Below are positions 1-5,805 of a DNA stretch of 6,507 nucleotides, in pieces. The first letter of the stretch is position 1. Every line of letters begins with the position of its first letter. The stretch covers positions 1 to 6,507 of the forward strand of contig JBKOUY010000238.1 in the NCBI GenBank assembly GCA_046723645.1, written 5' to 3'. A model generated the notes under the pieces. That model was not told the DNA's origin, ran no database searches, and was given only the letters and a program-made list of their open reading frames with translations. This DNA comes from DASQUK01 sp046723645 (GTDB lineage: Bacteria; Actinomycetota; Acidimicrobiia; Acidimicrobiales; VFJN01). The position numbers and the translations under genes were made by a program.

Positions 1-20
1 CGGCGCCTCGCCGCTCGATC

Positions 21-899
21 TCAGGGCAGGCGCAGGACGGCACCGTCGCGCACCGCCAGGCCGTGGTCGAGCAGGCCGACGGCCACCCGGTCGGCGCGGG
101 CCGGGTCGTCCGGCCAGCCGATCACGGCCGCCACGTCCACCACCGCCACCGGCCCACGGCACAGCGCCTCGACCAACCGGCCCCGAGCCTGGCGATCAGA
201 GCCCTCGAAGGGAGGCTGGCCGGTGCCGACCCCGGCCGACCCTTCCGCCGGATCGGGCGCCGCGAGCCCCGCCGCGGCCCACGCGCAGGATCGCCGCACC
301 GGGCACGACGCGCAGCGGGGACGCCGTCGCAGGCACAGGGTGCCACCCAGCTCCATGACCGCTTGGTTCCAGGCCCACGCCCGGCCCGGGGGGACCAGCG
401 CGTCGGCGCGCGCCTGCGCCTCGGCGCCACGAAGCGGGCGGCCTGCCCAGCGCGCCAGCACCCGGCCGACGTTGGTGTCGACCACGCCGATGTGGCGCTC
501 GAACGCGAACGCCAGCACCGCCCGGGCGGTATAGGGACCGACCCCGGGCAGCGCCCGCAGGGCGGCCACGTCCGGGGGCAGCGCCCCGCCGTGGTGGTCG
601 ACCACCGCCCGGGCGCAGCCGTGGAGGTTGACCGCCCGCCGGTTGTAGCCCAGGCCGGTCCACAGCCGCAGCACCTCACCGAGCGGCGCCGCCGCGCACA
701 CCGCCGGCGTCGGGAACCGGGCGATGAACCGCTCGTAGTACGGCACCACCCGGCCGACCCCGGTCTGTTGCGCCATGACCTCGGAGACCAGCACCGCCCA
801 CGGGTCCCGGGTGCGCCGCCAGGGCAGGTCGCGGAGGTGCGCTTCGCCCCAGGCGAGCAGCGCCCGCTGGCGGCCGGACGTCAGCCCGCCCGCTGGCAC
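21..899 (-). CDS. mutY: A/G-specific adenine DNA glycosylase MutY, actinobacterial short form
   Basis: Base-excision repair glycosylase that removes adenine mispaired with 8-oxoguanine. From a GTG start at 899 the product is 292 aa. Visible in order: the LPWR segment near residues 25-28; the catalytic Glu40 in VSEVMAQQT; a helix-hairpin-helix LPGVGPYTARA at 117-127; the catalytic Asp141 in VVDTNVGRV; and four cysteines (189, 196, 199, 205) spaced C-x6-C-x2-C-x5-C, the 4Fe-4S loop of the Nth/MutY family. Tyr123 stands where bifunctional endonuclease III has its lysine, which favours MutY. Instead of the NUDIX-like 8-oxoG reader domain of E. coli MutY, it ends with a short winged-helix-like tail (about 230-292, from EGSDRQARGRL), as in mycobacterial MutY. 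The start is uncertain: GTG at 899 overlaps the upstream methyltransferase by 19 bp, no clear Shine-Dalgarno is seen, and another GTG lies at 914. It is the last gene of the leftward operon; the product call is firm. Confidence 0.95.
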   Translation of the reverse strand: MPAGGLTSGRQRALLAWGEAHLRDLPWRRTRDPWAVLVSEVMAQQTGVGRVVPYYERFIARFPTPAVCAAAPLGEVLRLWTGLGYNRRAVNLHGCARAVVDHHGGALPPDVAALRALPGVGPYTARAVLAFAFERHIGVVDTNVGRVLARWAGRPLRGAEAQARADALVPPGRAWAWNQAVMELGGTLCLRRRPRCASCPVRRSCAWAAAGLAAPDPAEGSAGVGTGQPPFEGSDRQARGRLVEALCRGPVAVVDVAAVIGWPDDPARADRVAVGLLDHGLAVRDGAVLRLP

Positions 900-1651
900 A
901 GGTGCAGGGTGCACGGACGTGTGTAGGACAGCCGGTAGCGGCCGGCGGTCTCGGGGTGGGTCTCGAGGAAGCCGCGCAGTTGGTCGAGGACCTGCTCCCG
1001 TCGGGCCTTCTCGACCACGTACACGCAGCTGCGCGACTCGCTGTCGTCCAGCTCCGCGTCGACCGTGGTCATGACCGCGACGTCGTGCTGAGTGGCCGTC
1101 CGGGGCCCGAACCGCTTGTCCGCGGCGAGGACCTCCGCCCAGCCCGTGCCCGGATACTCGGTAGCGGCGTCGGTCAACCGCCGTCGCAGGTCCCAGAGCT
1201 CCGCCGCCCACCCCGACCCGGGTCGCTCGTTCCACAGCAGCGCCAGCCAGCCGGCGGGGCGAAGCACGCGGGCGATCTCGTCCAGCGCCGGGCGGGTGTC
1301 GAACCAGTGGAAGGCCTGCCCCGCGGTCACAACGTCCACCGAGGCGTCGGGCAGCGGGATGTCCTCCGCGGTGCCGTCGAGGACCGTCACGCCGGGCACC
1401 CCCGCCTGAAGCCGGCGGCGCATCCCGGCGGCCGGCTCGATCGCGACCACGTCGGCGCCGAGGGCGACGAGCTGGCGGGTGAGCTTGCCCGTGCCGGCGC
1501 CGAGGTCGGCCACCGGCGTGCCTGGGCGCAGCCGGCACCGCACCGCGAGCTCGGACAGGGCCGCTTCCGGGTACAGCGGCCGGGCTCGCTCGTAGCGCTC
1601 GGCGACCTCGCCGAACCGGGCGGCCCGGGGGGCGACCCGGGGATCGCTCAT
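881..1651 (-). CDS. class I SAM-dependent methyltransferase (second of a tandem pair)
   Basis: Predicted cytosolic methyltransferase of 256 aa with a Rossmann-type SAM-binding domain. Seen in the sequence: motif I VADLGAGTGKLT (Asp49, Gly51, Gly53, Gly55), the acidic ribose-binding residue Glu72 ending the second strand (VVAIEP), LDGTAEDIPLP at 91-101, and GQAFHWFD at 111-118 (motif IV region), followed by IARVLRPAGWLALLWNE. The AFHWFD signature is common in the methyltransferase_11-like group that includes yeast trans-aconitate methyltransferase relatives, but the methyl acceptor cannot be read from sequence. The ATG at 1651 overlaps the stop of the upstream methyltransferase as ATGA, a typical translational-coupling junction, and no other start is attractive. 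It is paralogous to its upstream neighbour over most of its length. The C-terminal half (about 145-256) is more divergent and probably holds the substrate lid. Confidence 0.9.
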   Translation of the reverse strand: MSDPRVAPRAARFGEVAERYERARPLYPEAALSELAVRCRLRPGTPVADLGAGTGKLTRQLVALGADVVAIEPAAGMRRRLQAGVPGVTVLDGTAEDIPLPDASVDVVTAGQAFHWFDTRPALDEIARVLRPAGWLALLWNERPGSGWAAELWDLRRRLTDAATEYPGTGWAEVLAADKRFGPRTATQHDVAVMTTVDAELDDSESRSCVYVVEKARREQVLDQLRGFLETHPETAGRYRLSYTRPCTLHLCQRAG

Positions 1652-2445
1652 ACCGATGCCGCGGCCGCCGTCCGGCAGCGGTAGACACGGGTGACGTAGG
1701 GGAACCCGAACGCCTGCCTGCCCGCCAGGTCCGGGTGGGTGCGGGCGAGGTCGCGGACGCGGTCGAGCACCCGGGCCCGCTCGTCCTGGGCGAGCGCGCC
1801 GACCACACTGACCGACTCGGCCCGGTCCACCAGCAGTTCCGGGTCGCACGGCTGTTCCCAGGGCTGGGTCCACAGCTCGACGGGGGTGAACCCGTCCGCC
1901 CCCGCGCTCCCCACCAGGGCGGCGTAGTCCACGTCGTAATAGGAGTCGTAGGGCCGCTCGACCTCCGGCCCGTCGACCAGCAGGTCGCCGAACGCGCGAA
2001 CCCAGTCGTAGCTGCGGTCGCGTGTGTTCCAGATCAGGAACAGGTGGCCACCAGGGCGCAGGACACGGCGGATCTCGGCCAAGGCGACCGGCGCGTCGAA
2101 CCAGTGGAACGCCTGCGCCACCGTGATGGCGTCCACCGAGTCGTCGGGCAGCGGCAGATCCTCCGCCGTGCCGTCGACGACGTCGACCTCGGGCAGCGTC
2201 GCAGCCAGCTGCGCCCGCATTCCGGACACCGGCTCGACGGCCACGACGTCGGCGCCGGTCGGCACCAGCAGTCGCGTCAGCTTGCCGGTGCCGGCCGCCA
2301 GGTCGACCACCCGGCGACCGGGGCCGATGCCCCCGTGCCCCACGACGTGGGCGACCGCCTCCGCCGGGTACGACGGGCGCGCCCGCTCGTAGGCGCCGGC
2401 GTTGCTGTCGAACCCCAGCGCGGCGTCCTTCAGGCGTTCGCCCAT
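1648..2445 (-). CDS. class I SAM-dependent methyltransferase (first of a tandem pair)
   Basis: Predicted cytosolic methyltransferase of 265 aa, leading gene of an overlapped methyltransferase-methyltransferase-mutY cluster. SAM-binding elements: VVDLAAGTGKLT (Asp48, Gly52, Gly54), Glu71 in VVAVEP, DGTAEDLPLP at 91-100, and AQAFHWFD at 110-117, then IRRVLRPGGHLFLIWNT. The first 140 residues align almost without gaps to the next gene's product, so the two are tandem paralogues. The C-terminal half contains a tyrosine-rich stretch (PYDSYYDVDY, 165-174) lacking in the paralogue, which hints at a different acceptor. Start choice: ATG at 2445 has GAGGAGG six bases upstream. An in-frame ATG at 2472 is rejected because it would sit within the putative -10 box and has no ribosome site. 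The acceptor substrate is unknown. Confidence 0.9.
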   Translation of the reverse strand: MGERLKDAALGFDSNAGAYERARPSYPAEAVAHVVGHGGIGPGRRVVDLAAGTGKLTRLLVPTGADVVAVEPVSGMRAQLAATLPEVDVVDGTAEDLPLPDDSVDAITVAQAFHWFDAPVALAEIRRVLRPGGHLFLIWNTRDRSYDWVRAFGDLLVDGPEVERPYDSYYDVDYAALVGSAGADGFTPVELWTQPWEQPCDPELLVDRAESVSVVGALAQDERARVLDRVRDLARTHPDLAGRQAFGFPYVTRVYRCRTAAAASV

Positions 2446-2451
2446 GGGCTG

Positions 2452-2458
2452 CCTCCTC
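2452..2458 (-). promoter_or_regulatory. strong Shine-Dalgarno for the first methyltransferase
   Basis: GAGGAGG on the minus strand, six bases before the ATG at 2445. It is the best ribosome-binding site in the leftward set and decides the start in favour of 2445 over the in-frame ATG at 2472. Confidence 0.8.
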
Positions 2459-2467
2459 GTCGATCCA

Positions 2468-2489
2468 AGCATACAAGTAGGAGACAAGT
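2468..2489 (-). promoter_or_regulatory. 11-bp tandem direct repeat overlapping the putative -10 of the methyltransferase operon
   Basis: Read on the minus strand, ACTTGTCTCCT is followed immediately by ACTTGTATGCT, matching at 9 of 11 positions with a one-helical-turn period. The second copy ends in TATGCT (plus positions 2468-2473), a TANNNT -10-like box that would put transcription start near 2461 and leave a short leader carrying the GAGGAGG site. The stretch is notably A/T-richer than its surroundings. No convincing -35 is visible at 17-18 bases. A promoter with an overlapping operator is an inference; a chance short repeat is possible. Confidence 0.4.
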
Positions 2490-2501
2490 GGGACCCGAGC
2501 G

Positions 2502-3014
2502 CTATTCGGCAAAGACCTCGTCGCCGTAGGGGTAGTGGCGGGCGGGGGCGTGATCCCGCTTCCACACCATCAGGCGGCGGGTGAAGGTACAGACCTCCTC
2601 CTGGCGCTGGTTGATGCCCTTGGTCTCGACGGTGACGATGCCGCGCTTGCCGTCCGACGTCTCCTTCTTGTCGAGCACGCGGGTCACCGCGTAGATCGTG
2701 TCGCCGTGGAACGTGGGCTTGGGATGCTTCAGCTCCTCGACCTCGAGGTTGGCCACGGCCGCTCCGCTGACGTCGGGCACGGACATGCCCAGCACCAGCG
2801 AGTACACGAGGTTGCCTACGACCACGTTGCGTCCCTGCACCGTCTCGTTCTCCGCGAACCACTCGTTGGTGTGCAGCGGGTGGTGGTTCATCGTGATCAT
2901 GCAGAAGAGATGGTCGTCGTACTCGGTGATGGTCTTCCCGGGCCAGTGCCGGTAGACGTCGCCGACCTGGAAGTCCTCGAGATGCCGGCCGAACGGGCGG
3001 TCGATGGTCGCCAT
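2502..3014 (-). CDS. MaoC-family hot-dog hydratase, possible mesaconyl-CoA or itaconyl-CoA hydratase type
   Basis: 170-aa single hot-dog-fold enoyl-CoA hydratase-like enzyme of the cytosol. The opening GRHLEDFQVGDVYRHWPGKTIT (9-30) is typical of the family. The hydratase-2 motif appears as MNHHPLHTN (42-50), with the conserved His48 but Asn43 where classical R-specific hydratases such as PhaJ carry the catalytic Asp. From memory this substitution is usual in the actinobacterial mesaconyl/itaconyl-CoA hydratase-like branch (which includes mycobacterial Rv2499c), so it is not taken as loss of activity. FHGDTIYA at 102-109 is the later family landmark. The ATG at 3014 has no Shine-Dalgarno but lies eight bases after TACCGT, fitting a leaderless mRNA. 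The gene is divergent from the lipoprotein gene and 56 bp upstream of the methyltransferases. Hydratase family is confident; the exact substrate is inferred from its acyl-CoA dehydrogenase neighbour. Confidence 0.88.
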   Translation of the reverse strand: MATIDRPFGRHLEDFQVGDVYRHWPGKTITEYDDHLFCMITMNHHPLHTNEWFAENETVQGRNVVVGNLVYSLVLGMSVPDVSGAAVANLEVEELKHPKPTFHGDTIYAVTRVLDKKETSDGKRGIVTVETKGINQRQEEVCTFTRRLMVWKRDHAPARHYPYGDEVFAE

Positions 3015-3022
3015 GGCGGGAC

Positions 3023-3052
3023 ACGGTAGGGACCGCCGCCCCCGGCGGCCAA
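3023..3052 (-). promoter_or_regulatory. putative leaderless promoter of the MaoC hydratase gene
   Basis: On the minus strand, TTGGCC (plus 3047-3052), an 18-base spacer, then TACCGT (plus 3023-3028), with eight bases to the ATG at 3014. Transcription would begin at or next to the start codon, consistent with the lack of a ribosome-binding site. The -35 match is modest (4 of 6 to TTGACA). Support comes from the same geometry in front of the acyl-CoA dehydrogenase gene. Confidence 0.5.
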
Positions 3053-3070
3053 CGCTAGGGTGGCCGCCGG
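3042..3070. promoter_or_regulatory. perfect 9-bp inverted repeat spanning both divergent promoters
   Basis: CCGGCGGCC (3042-3050) and GGCCGCCGG (3062-3070) are exact reverse complements separated by 11 bases, so the half-sites are 20 bp apart centre to centre, about two helical turns. The spacer holds the -10 box of the lipoprotein gene (3056-3061), and the left arm overlaps the -35 of the hydratase gene (3047-3052). This geometry suits a dimeric repressor acting on both genes. In DNA this GC-rich a chance palindrome is possible, and no regulator is encoded nearby. Confidence 0.4.
3056..3061 (+). promoter_or_regulatory. putative -10 box of the lipoprotein gene
   Basis: TAGGGT fits the TANNNT -10 consensus and would start transcription near 3068, giving a leader of about 20 bases containing the ribosome site at 3079-3086. 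No recognisable -35 lies 17-18 bases upstream. Confidence 0.4.
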
Positions 3071-3078
3071 TCGGGCCG

Positions 3079-3086
3079 AGGGAGGG
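3079..3086 (+). promoter_or_regulatory. Shine-Dalgarno of the lipoprotein gene
   Basis: AGGGAGGG ends three bases before the ATG at 3090; its core GGAGG-like part is about five to eight bases away. It argues for the ATG at 3090 over the in-frame GTG at 3060, which lies within the -10 box. Confidence 0.6.
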
Positions 3087-3089
3087 ACC

Positions 3090-4169
3090 ATGAGGCGGCA
3101 TGACTCGGGACGTGGCGGGCGCCTGCGGTCGCGCGTGGTGCCGCTGACCGTTGCCTCGCTCGCCATGACCGGCCCGGCCTGCGCGCAGAAGGCGGACCTG
3201 GCCGACGTGACGGCCGGCGACGTCGACTTCGAGGCCACCCCGGAGTTCATGTCCGCCGCCGCCGAGCGCTCGACCGGTGCGCCCTACCGGATCGAGATGA
3301 CGCTGGCGATGGACGTTGACTTCGGGGGGCAGTCCTTGGACTTCGATGCGCCCATGATGTCGGGGGAACAGGACGGCGAGCTCTCGCACATGCTGATGGA
3401 CCTGGCGCCGGTGATGGAGGAGCTCGGCCAGTTGGCGCCACCCGGCGAGGCCATCCCGCCCGAGGTGTCCGAGGCCGACCTCACCATGGAGATCGTGGCC
3501 GACCGGCAGGTCATGTACCTGCGCGCGCCGATGTACGAGGCGCTCGCCGACATGCCCGGCGCGGGCGAGCAACGTCCCATGGGCGACCTGGCCGCCCTCG
3601 GCGACCGCTGGGGGCGTGTGGACCTCACCGAGCTCGGCGACGTGCTGCCGTTGAACGACGTGGCGAGCGCGGCGGGCGGCCAGGCGGCCGACCCCCGTGC
3701 CCTGTTGGAACTGGTCGCCGACGCCGACGATGTCGACGAACTCGGCGATGCCGAGGTGCGAGACGTGCCCGTCCATGGGCTGGCGGCCCAGGTGACCATG
3801 CGCGAGCTGCTAGAGGCATCGGGGCTGAGCGCCGAGGAGTTCTCCCGGTCCATGGGCACGTCGCTGCCCGCCGGCGCCGACGCCATCCTGGACTCGCTTC
3901 TCGACGCGCACACGTCCGTCGAGGCGTGGGTCGACGACGACGGGTACGTGCGCAGGGTGGGCTACGAGTTCGATCTGCTCGCCATGCTCGCCGGGGTCAT
4001 GCCGGATCGGGACCTCGAGGGTGATGCGCCGTCAGGCTTCACCTACGGCATCACCACGGACTTCTTCGACTACGGCGACGACTCCATCACCATCGAGTTC
4101 CCCGATCCCGACGAGGCCGTCGACGTCACCGACTCGTTCCTCGAGCTGTACGCCGGCCCCGCCACCTGA
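3090..4169 (+). CDS. probable exported lipoprotein, LppX/LprG (LolA-like) fold suspected
   Basis: 359-aa acidic protein. The N-terminus is basic (RR at 2-3, RLRSR at 11-15) and followed by a short hydrophobic run VVPLTVASLAM (16-26) and TGPAC, with Cys31 the only cysteine in the protein. A lone cysteine at the end of a signal-like segment suggests lipid anchoring, although GPAC is a poor lipobox because Leu is missing at -3. The mature part shows features reminiscent of mycobacterial LppX/LprA/LprG-like proteins: VMYLRAPMYEAL (141-152), GDRWGRVDLTELG (171-183), DVPVHGLAAQVTM (225-237), then VEAWVDDDGYVRRVGYEFDL (277-296). These suggest a beta-rich antiparallel sheet that binds hydrophobic ligands outside the membrane. 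Family assignment is by pattern only and is tentative. It is divergent from the hydratase gene and 34 bp ahead of the dehydrogenase gene, which appears to have its own promoter. Confidence 0.75.
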   Translation: MRRHDSGRGGRLRSRVVPLTVASLAMTGPACAQKADLADVTAGDVDFEATPEFMSAAAERSTGAPYRIEMTLAMDVDFGGQSLDFDAPMMSGEQDGELSHMLMDLAPVMEELGQLAPPGEAIPPEVSEADLTMEIVADRQVMYLRAPMYEALADMPGAGEQRPMGDLAALGDRWGRVDLTELGDVLPLNDVASAAGGQAADPRALLELVADADDVDELGDAEVRDVPVHGLAAQVTMRELLEASGLSAEEFSRSMGTSLPAGADAILDSLLDAHTSVEAWVDDDGYVRRVGYEFDLLAMLAGVMPDRDLEGDAPSGFTYGITTDFFDYGDDSITIEFPDPDEAVDVTDSFLELYAGPAT

Positions 4170-4195
4170 CACCGCCGCTGGTGGGCGAATACCGT
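4166..4195 (+). promoter_or_regulatory. putative leaderless promoter of the acyl-CoA dehydrogenase gene
   Basis: CTGACA (4166-4171, 5 of 6 to TTGACA), an 18-base spacer, TACCGT (4190-4195), then eight bases (CCCCAGCC) to the ATG at 4204. The -35 contains the stop codon of the lipoprotein gene. No Shine-Dalgarno precedes the ATG. The -10 hexamer, its distance to ATG and the spacer length are identical to the hydratase promoter at 3023-3052. Confidence 0.55.
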
Positions 4196-4203
4196 CCCCA
4201 GCC

Positions 4204-5805
4204 ATGACCCCGCCCGACATCGACGCCGCCGCGTCCGCCGTCGAGCTCGCCCGCGACGTCGTGCGGCGCGCCTTCAGCCACCTCGCCGCCACGGGCTCGG
4301 TCGATGCCGACCAGGTCGTGGCGTACGACCTCGCACACGCCGCCGCCGCCGCCGAGACCGCTCGCACGCTCCTCGACTACGGCGCGACGGGCGACGAGGA
4401 GGCCGCCATCGCCTGCGCCTTCGCCGCCGAGGCGATCGCCGACGTGGCCGGGAGGCTCTACGCGCGGGAGGCCGGCTGGGGCGTGGAGGCAACCGCCCTC
4501 GACGACGCACGGGCGTTCGTGGCCGCGTACCGCGACCCCGCGTTCCTGGCGTCGATCGACGGCCCCGGGCCCGGCCGCCTCGACGACGACTTCGAGCTCG
4601 TCCGGGACACGTTCCGCCGCTTCGCCGACGACAAGATCCGCCCGATAGCCGAGGGCGTCCACCGGGACAACGCCGACATCCCCGAGGACATCATCTCGGG
4701 GCTGGCCGAGCTCGGTGCCTTCGGGCTGTCGGTGCCCGAGGAGTACGGCGGGTTCGCGGCCGGCGGCGAGAGCGACTACATGGGCATGGTCGTCGCCACC
4801 GAGGAGCTCTCACGGGGATCGCTGGGCGTCGGGGGCTCGCTGATCACGCGACCGGAGATCCTGACCCGCGCCTTGGTCAAGGGCGGCACCGAGGATCAGA
4901 AGCGGCACTGGCTGCCGCGGCTGGCCAGCGCCGAGGTCATGGCGGCGGTGGCGGTCACCGAGCCGGACTACGGCTCCGACGTCGCCGCCATCACCACCAT
5001 GGCGACGTCCACCGGGGGCGGCTGGCTGATCAACGGCGTGAAGACCTGGTGCACGTTCGGGGCCCGGGCCGACGTGCTGATGCTGCTGGCCCGCACGGAC
5101 CCCGACCGCTCGCGGGCGCACCGCGGCCTGTCGCTGTTCGTCGTCCCCAAGCCCCGGGGCGACGGCCACGGCTTCCAGTTCACGCAGGAGGCGGGCGACG
5201 ACGGCGCCCCCGGGGGCGGCCGCATGGAGGGCCGTCCGATCGACACCATCGGCTACCGCGGCATGCACTCCTACGAGATCGCCTTCGACGACTGGTTCGT
5301 GCCCGACGCCGCCCTGGTCGGCGGCGACGAGGGCGTCGGCCGGGGCTTCTACCTGCAGATGGCCGGCTTCGAGAACGGCCGCCTGCAGACCGCGGCACGT
5401 GCCATCGGGGTAATGCAGGCCGCGTACGAGGATGCCCGGCAGTACGCGAGCGACCGGTCCGTCTTCGGCCAGCCGATCGCCGACTACCAGCTCACGCGGG
5501 CCAAGCTCGCCCGCATGGCGGTGACCATCCAGGCCGCCCGCCAGTTCGCCTACGCCGTGGCCCGCCTGATGGCCAAGGGCGAGGGCGCGATGGAGGCGGC
5601 GATGGTGAAGGCGTACGTGTGCAAGGCCGCCGAGTGGGTGACCCGCGAGGCCATGCAGATCCACGGCGGCTACGGCTACGCCGAGGAGTACGCGGTCAGC
5701 CGCTACTTCGTCGACGCGCGCGTGCTGTCGATCTTCGAGGGCGCCGACGAGACCCTCTGCCTCAAGGTCATTGCCCGCCGGCTGGTGGAGGCGGAGAAGC
5801 AATAG
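4204..5805 (+). CDS. acyl-CoA dehydrogenase with N-terminal helical extension, methylsuccinyl-CoA dehydrogenase-like
   Basis: 533-aa FAD-dependent dehydrogenase that would introduce an alpha-beta double bond into an acyl-CoA. The canonical core begins near residue 126 (DDDFELVRDTFRRFADD). Seen: SVPEEYGG (176-183), signature 1 AVTEPDYGSD (250-259), NGVKTWCTFG (277-286) at the flavin site, GYRGMHSYEIAFDDW (350-364), QIHGGYGYAEEY (485-496), and Glu512 in SIFEGADE, aligning with the catalytic base Glu376 of medium-chain dehydrogenase. Ordinary family members are about 380-400 aa; the extra ~120 N-terminal residues are alanine-rich and helical. That architecture and length match (2S)-methylsuccinyl-CoA dehydrogenase (Mcd, about 550 aa) of the ethylmalonyl-CoA pathway, and core stretches such as EELSRGSLGVG and RLQTAARAIGV look close to Mcd as I remember it. 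Family certain; Mcd substrate probable only. ATG at 4204 chosen because upstream codons lie within the lipoprotein gene; no Shine-Dalgarno, likely leaderless. Confidence 0.93.
   Translation: MTPPDIDAAASAVELARDVVRRAFSHLAATGSVDADQVVAYDLAHAAAAAETARTLLDYGATGDEEAAIACAFAAEAIADVAGRLYAREAGWGVEATALDDARAFVAAYRDPAFLASIDGPGPGRLDDDFELVRDTFRRFADDKIRPIAEGVHRDNADIPEDIISGLAELGAFGLSVPEEYGGFAAGGESDYMGMVVATEELSRGSLGVGGSLITRPEILTRALVKGGTEDQKRHWLPRLASAEVMAAVAVTEPDYGSDVAAITTMATSTGGGWLINGVKTWCTFGARADVLMLLARTDPDRSRAHRGLSLFVVPKPRGDGHGFQFTQEAGDDGAPGGGRMEGRPIDTIGYRGMHSYEIAFDDWFVPDAALVGGDEGVGRGFYLQMAGFENGRLQTAARAIGVMQAAYEDARQYASDRSVFGQPIADYQLTRAKLARMAVTIQAARQFAYAVARLMAKGEGAMEAAMVKAYVCKAAEWVTREAMQIHGGYGYAEEYAVSRYFVDARVLSIFEGADETLCLKVIARRLVEAEKQ

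Noticed and set aside
63..926. 287-codon plus-strand frame opposite mutY
   Set aside because: Arg/Pro/His-rich with no recognisable domain, and antisense to MutY with all catalytic and iron-sulfur residues intact.
2502..3014. Inactive hydratase because Asp of the classical motif is Asn43
   Set aside because: The His48 landmark and flanking motif are intact, and as I recall Asn at this place is common in the mesaconyl/itaconyl-CoA hydratase-like branch, so inactivation is not supported.
3060..3089. GTG at 3060 as the lipoprotein start
   Set aside because: It overlaps the TAGGGT box. The ATG at 3090 has the AGGGAGGG site and begins a plausible signal sequence.
3015..3776. Minus-strand extension of the hydratase frame across the divergent region and into the lipoprotein gene
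   Set aside because: Low-complexity translation opposite a real gene. The family's N-terminus matches the ATG at 3014, which also sits at leaderless spacing from a -10 box.
4021..4203. Upstream ATG extending the acyl-CoA dehydrogenase by 61 codons
   Set aside because: It lies within the lipoprotein gene in another frame and yields a Ser/Thr/Pro-rich stretch typical of a shadow frame. The promoter at 4166-4195 supports the ATG at 4204.
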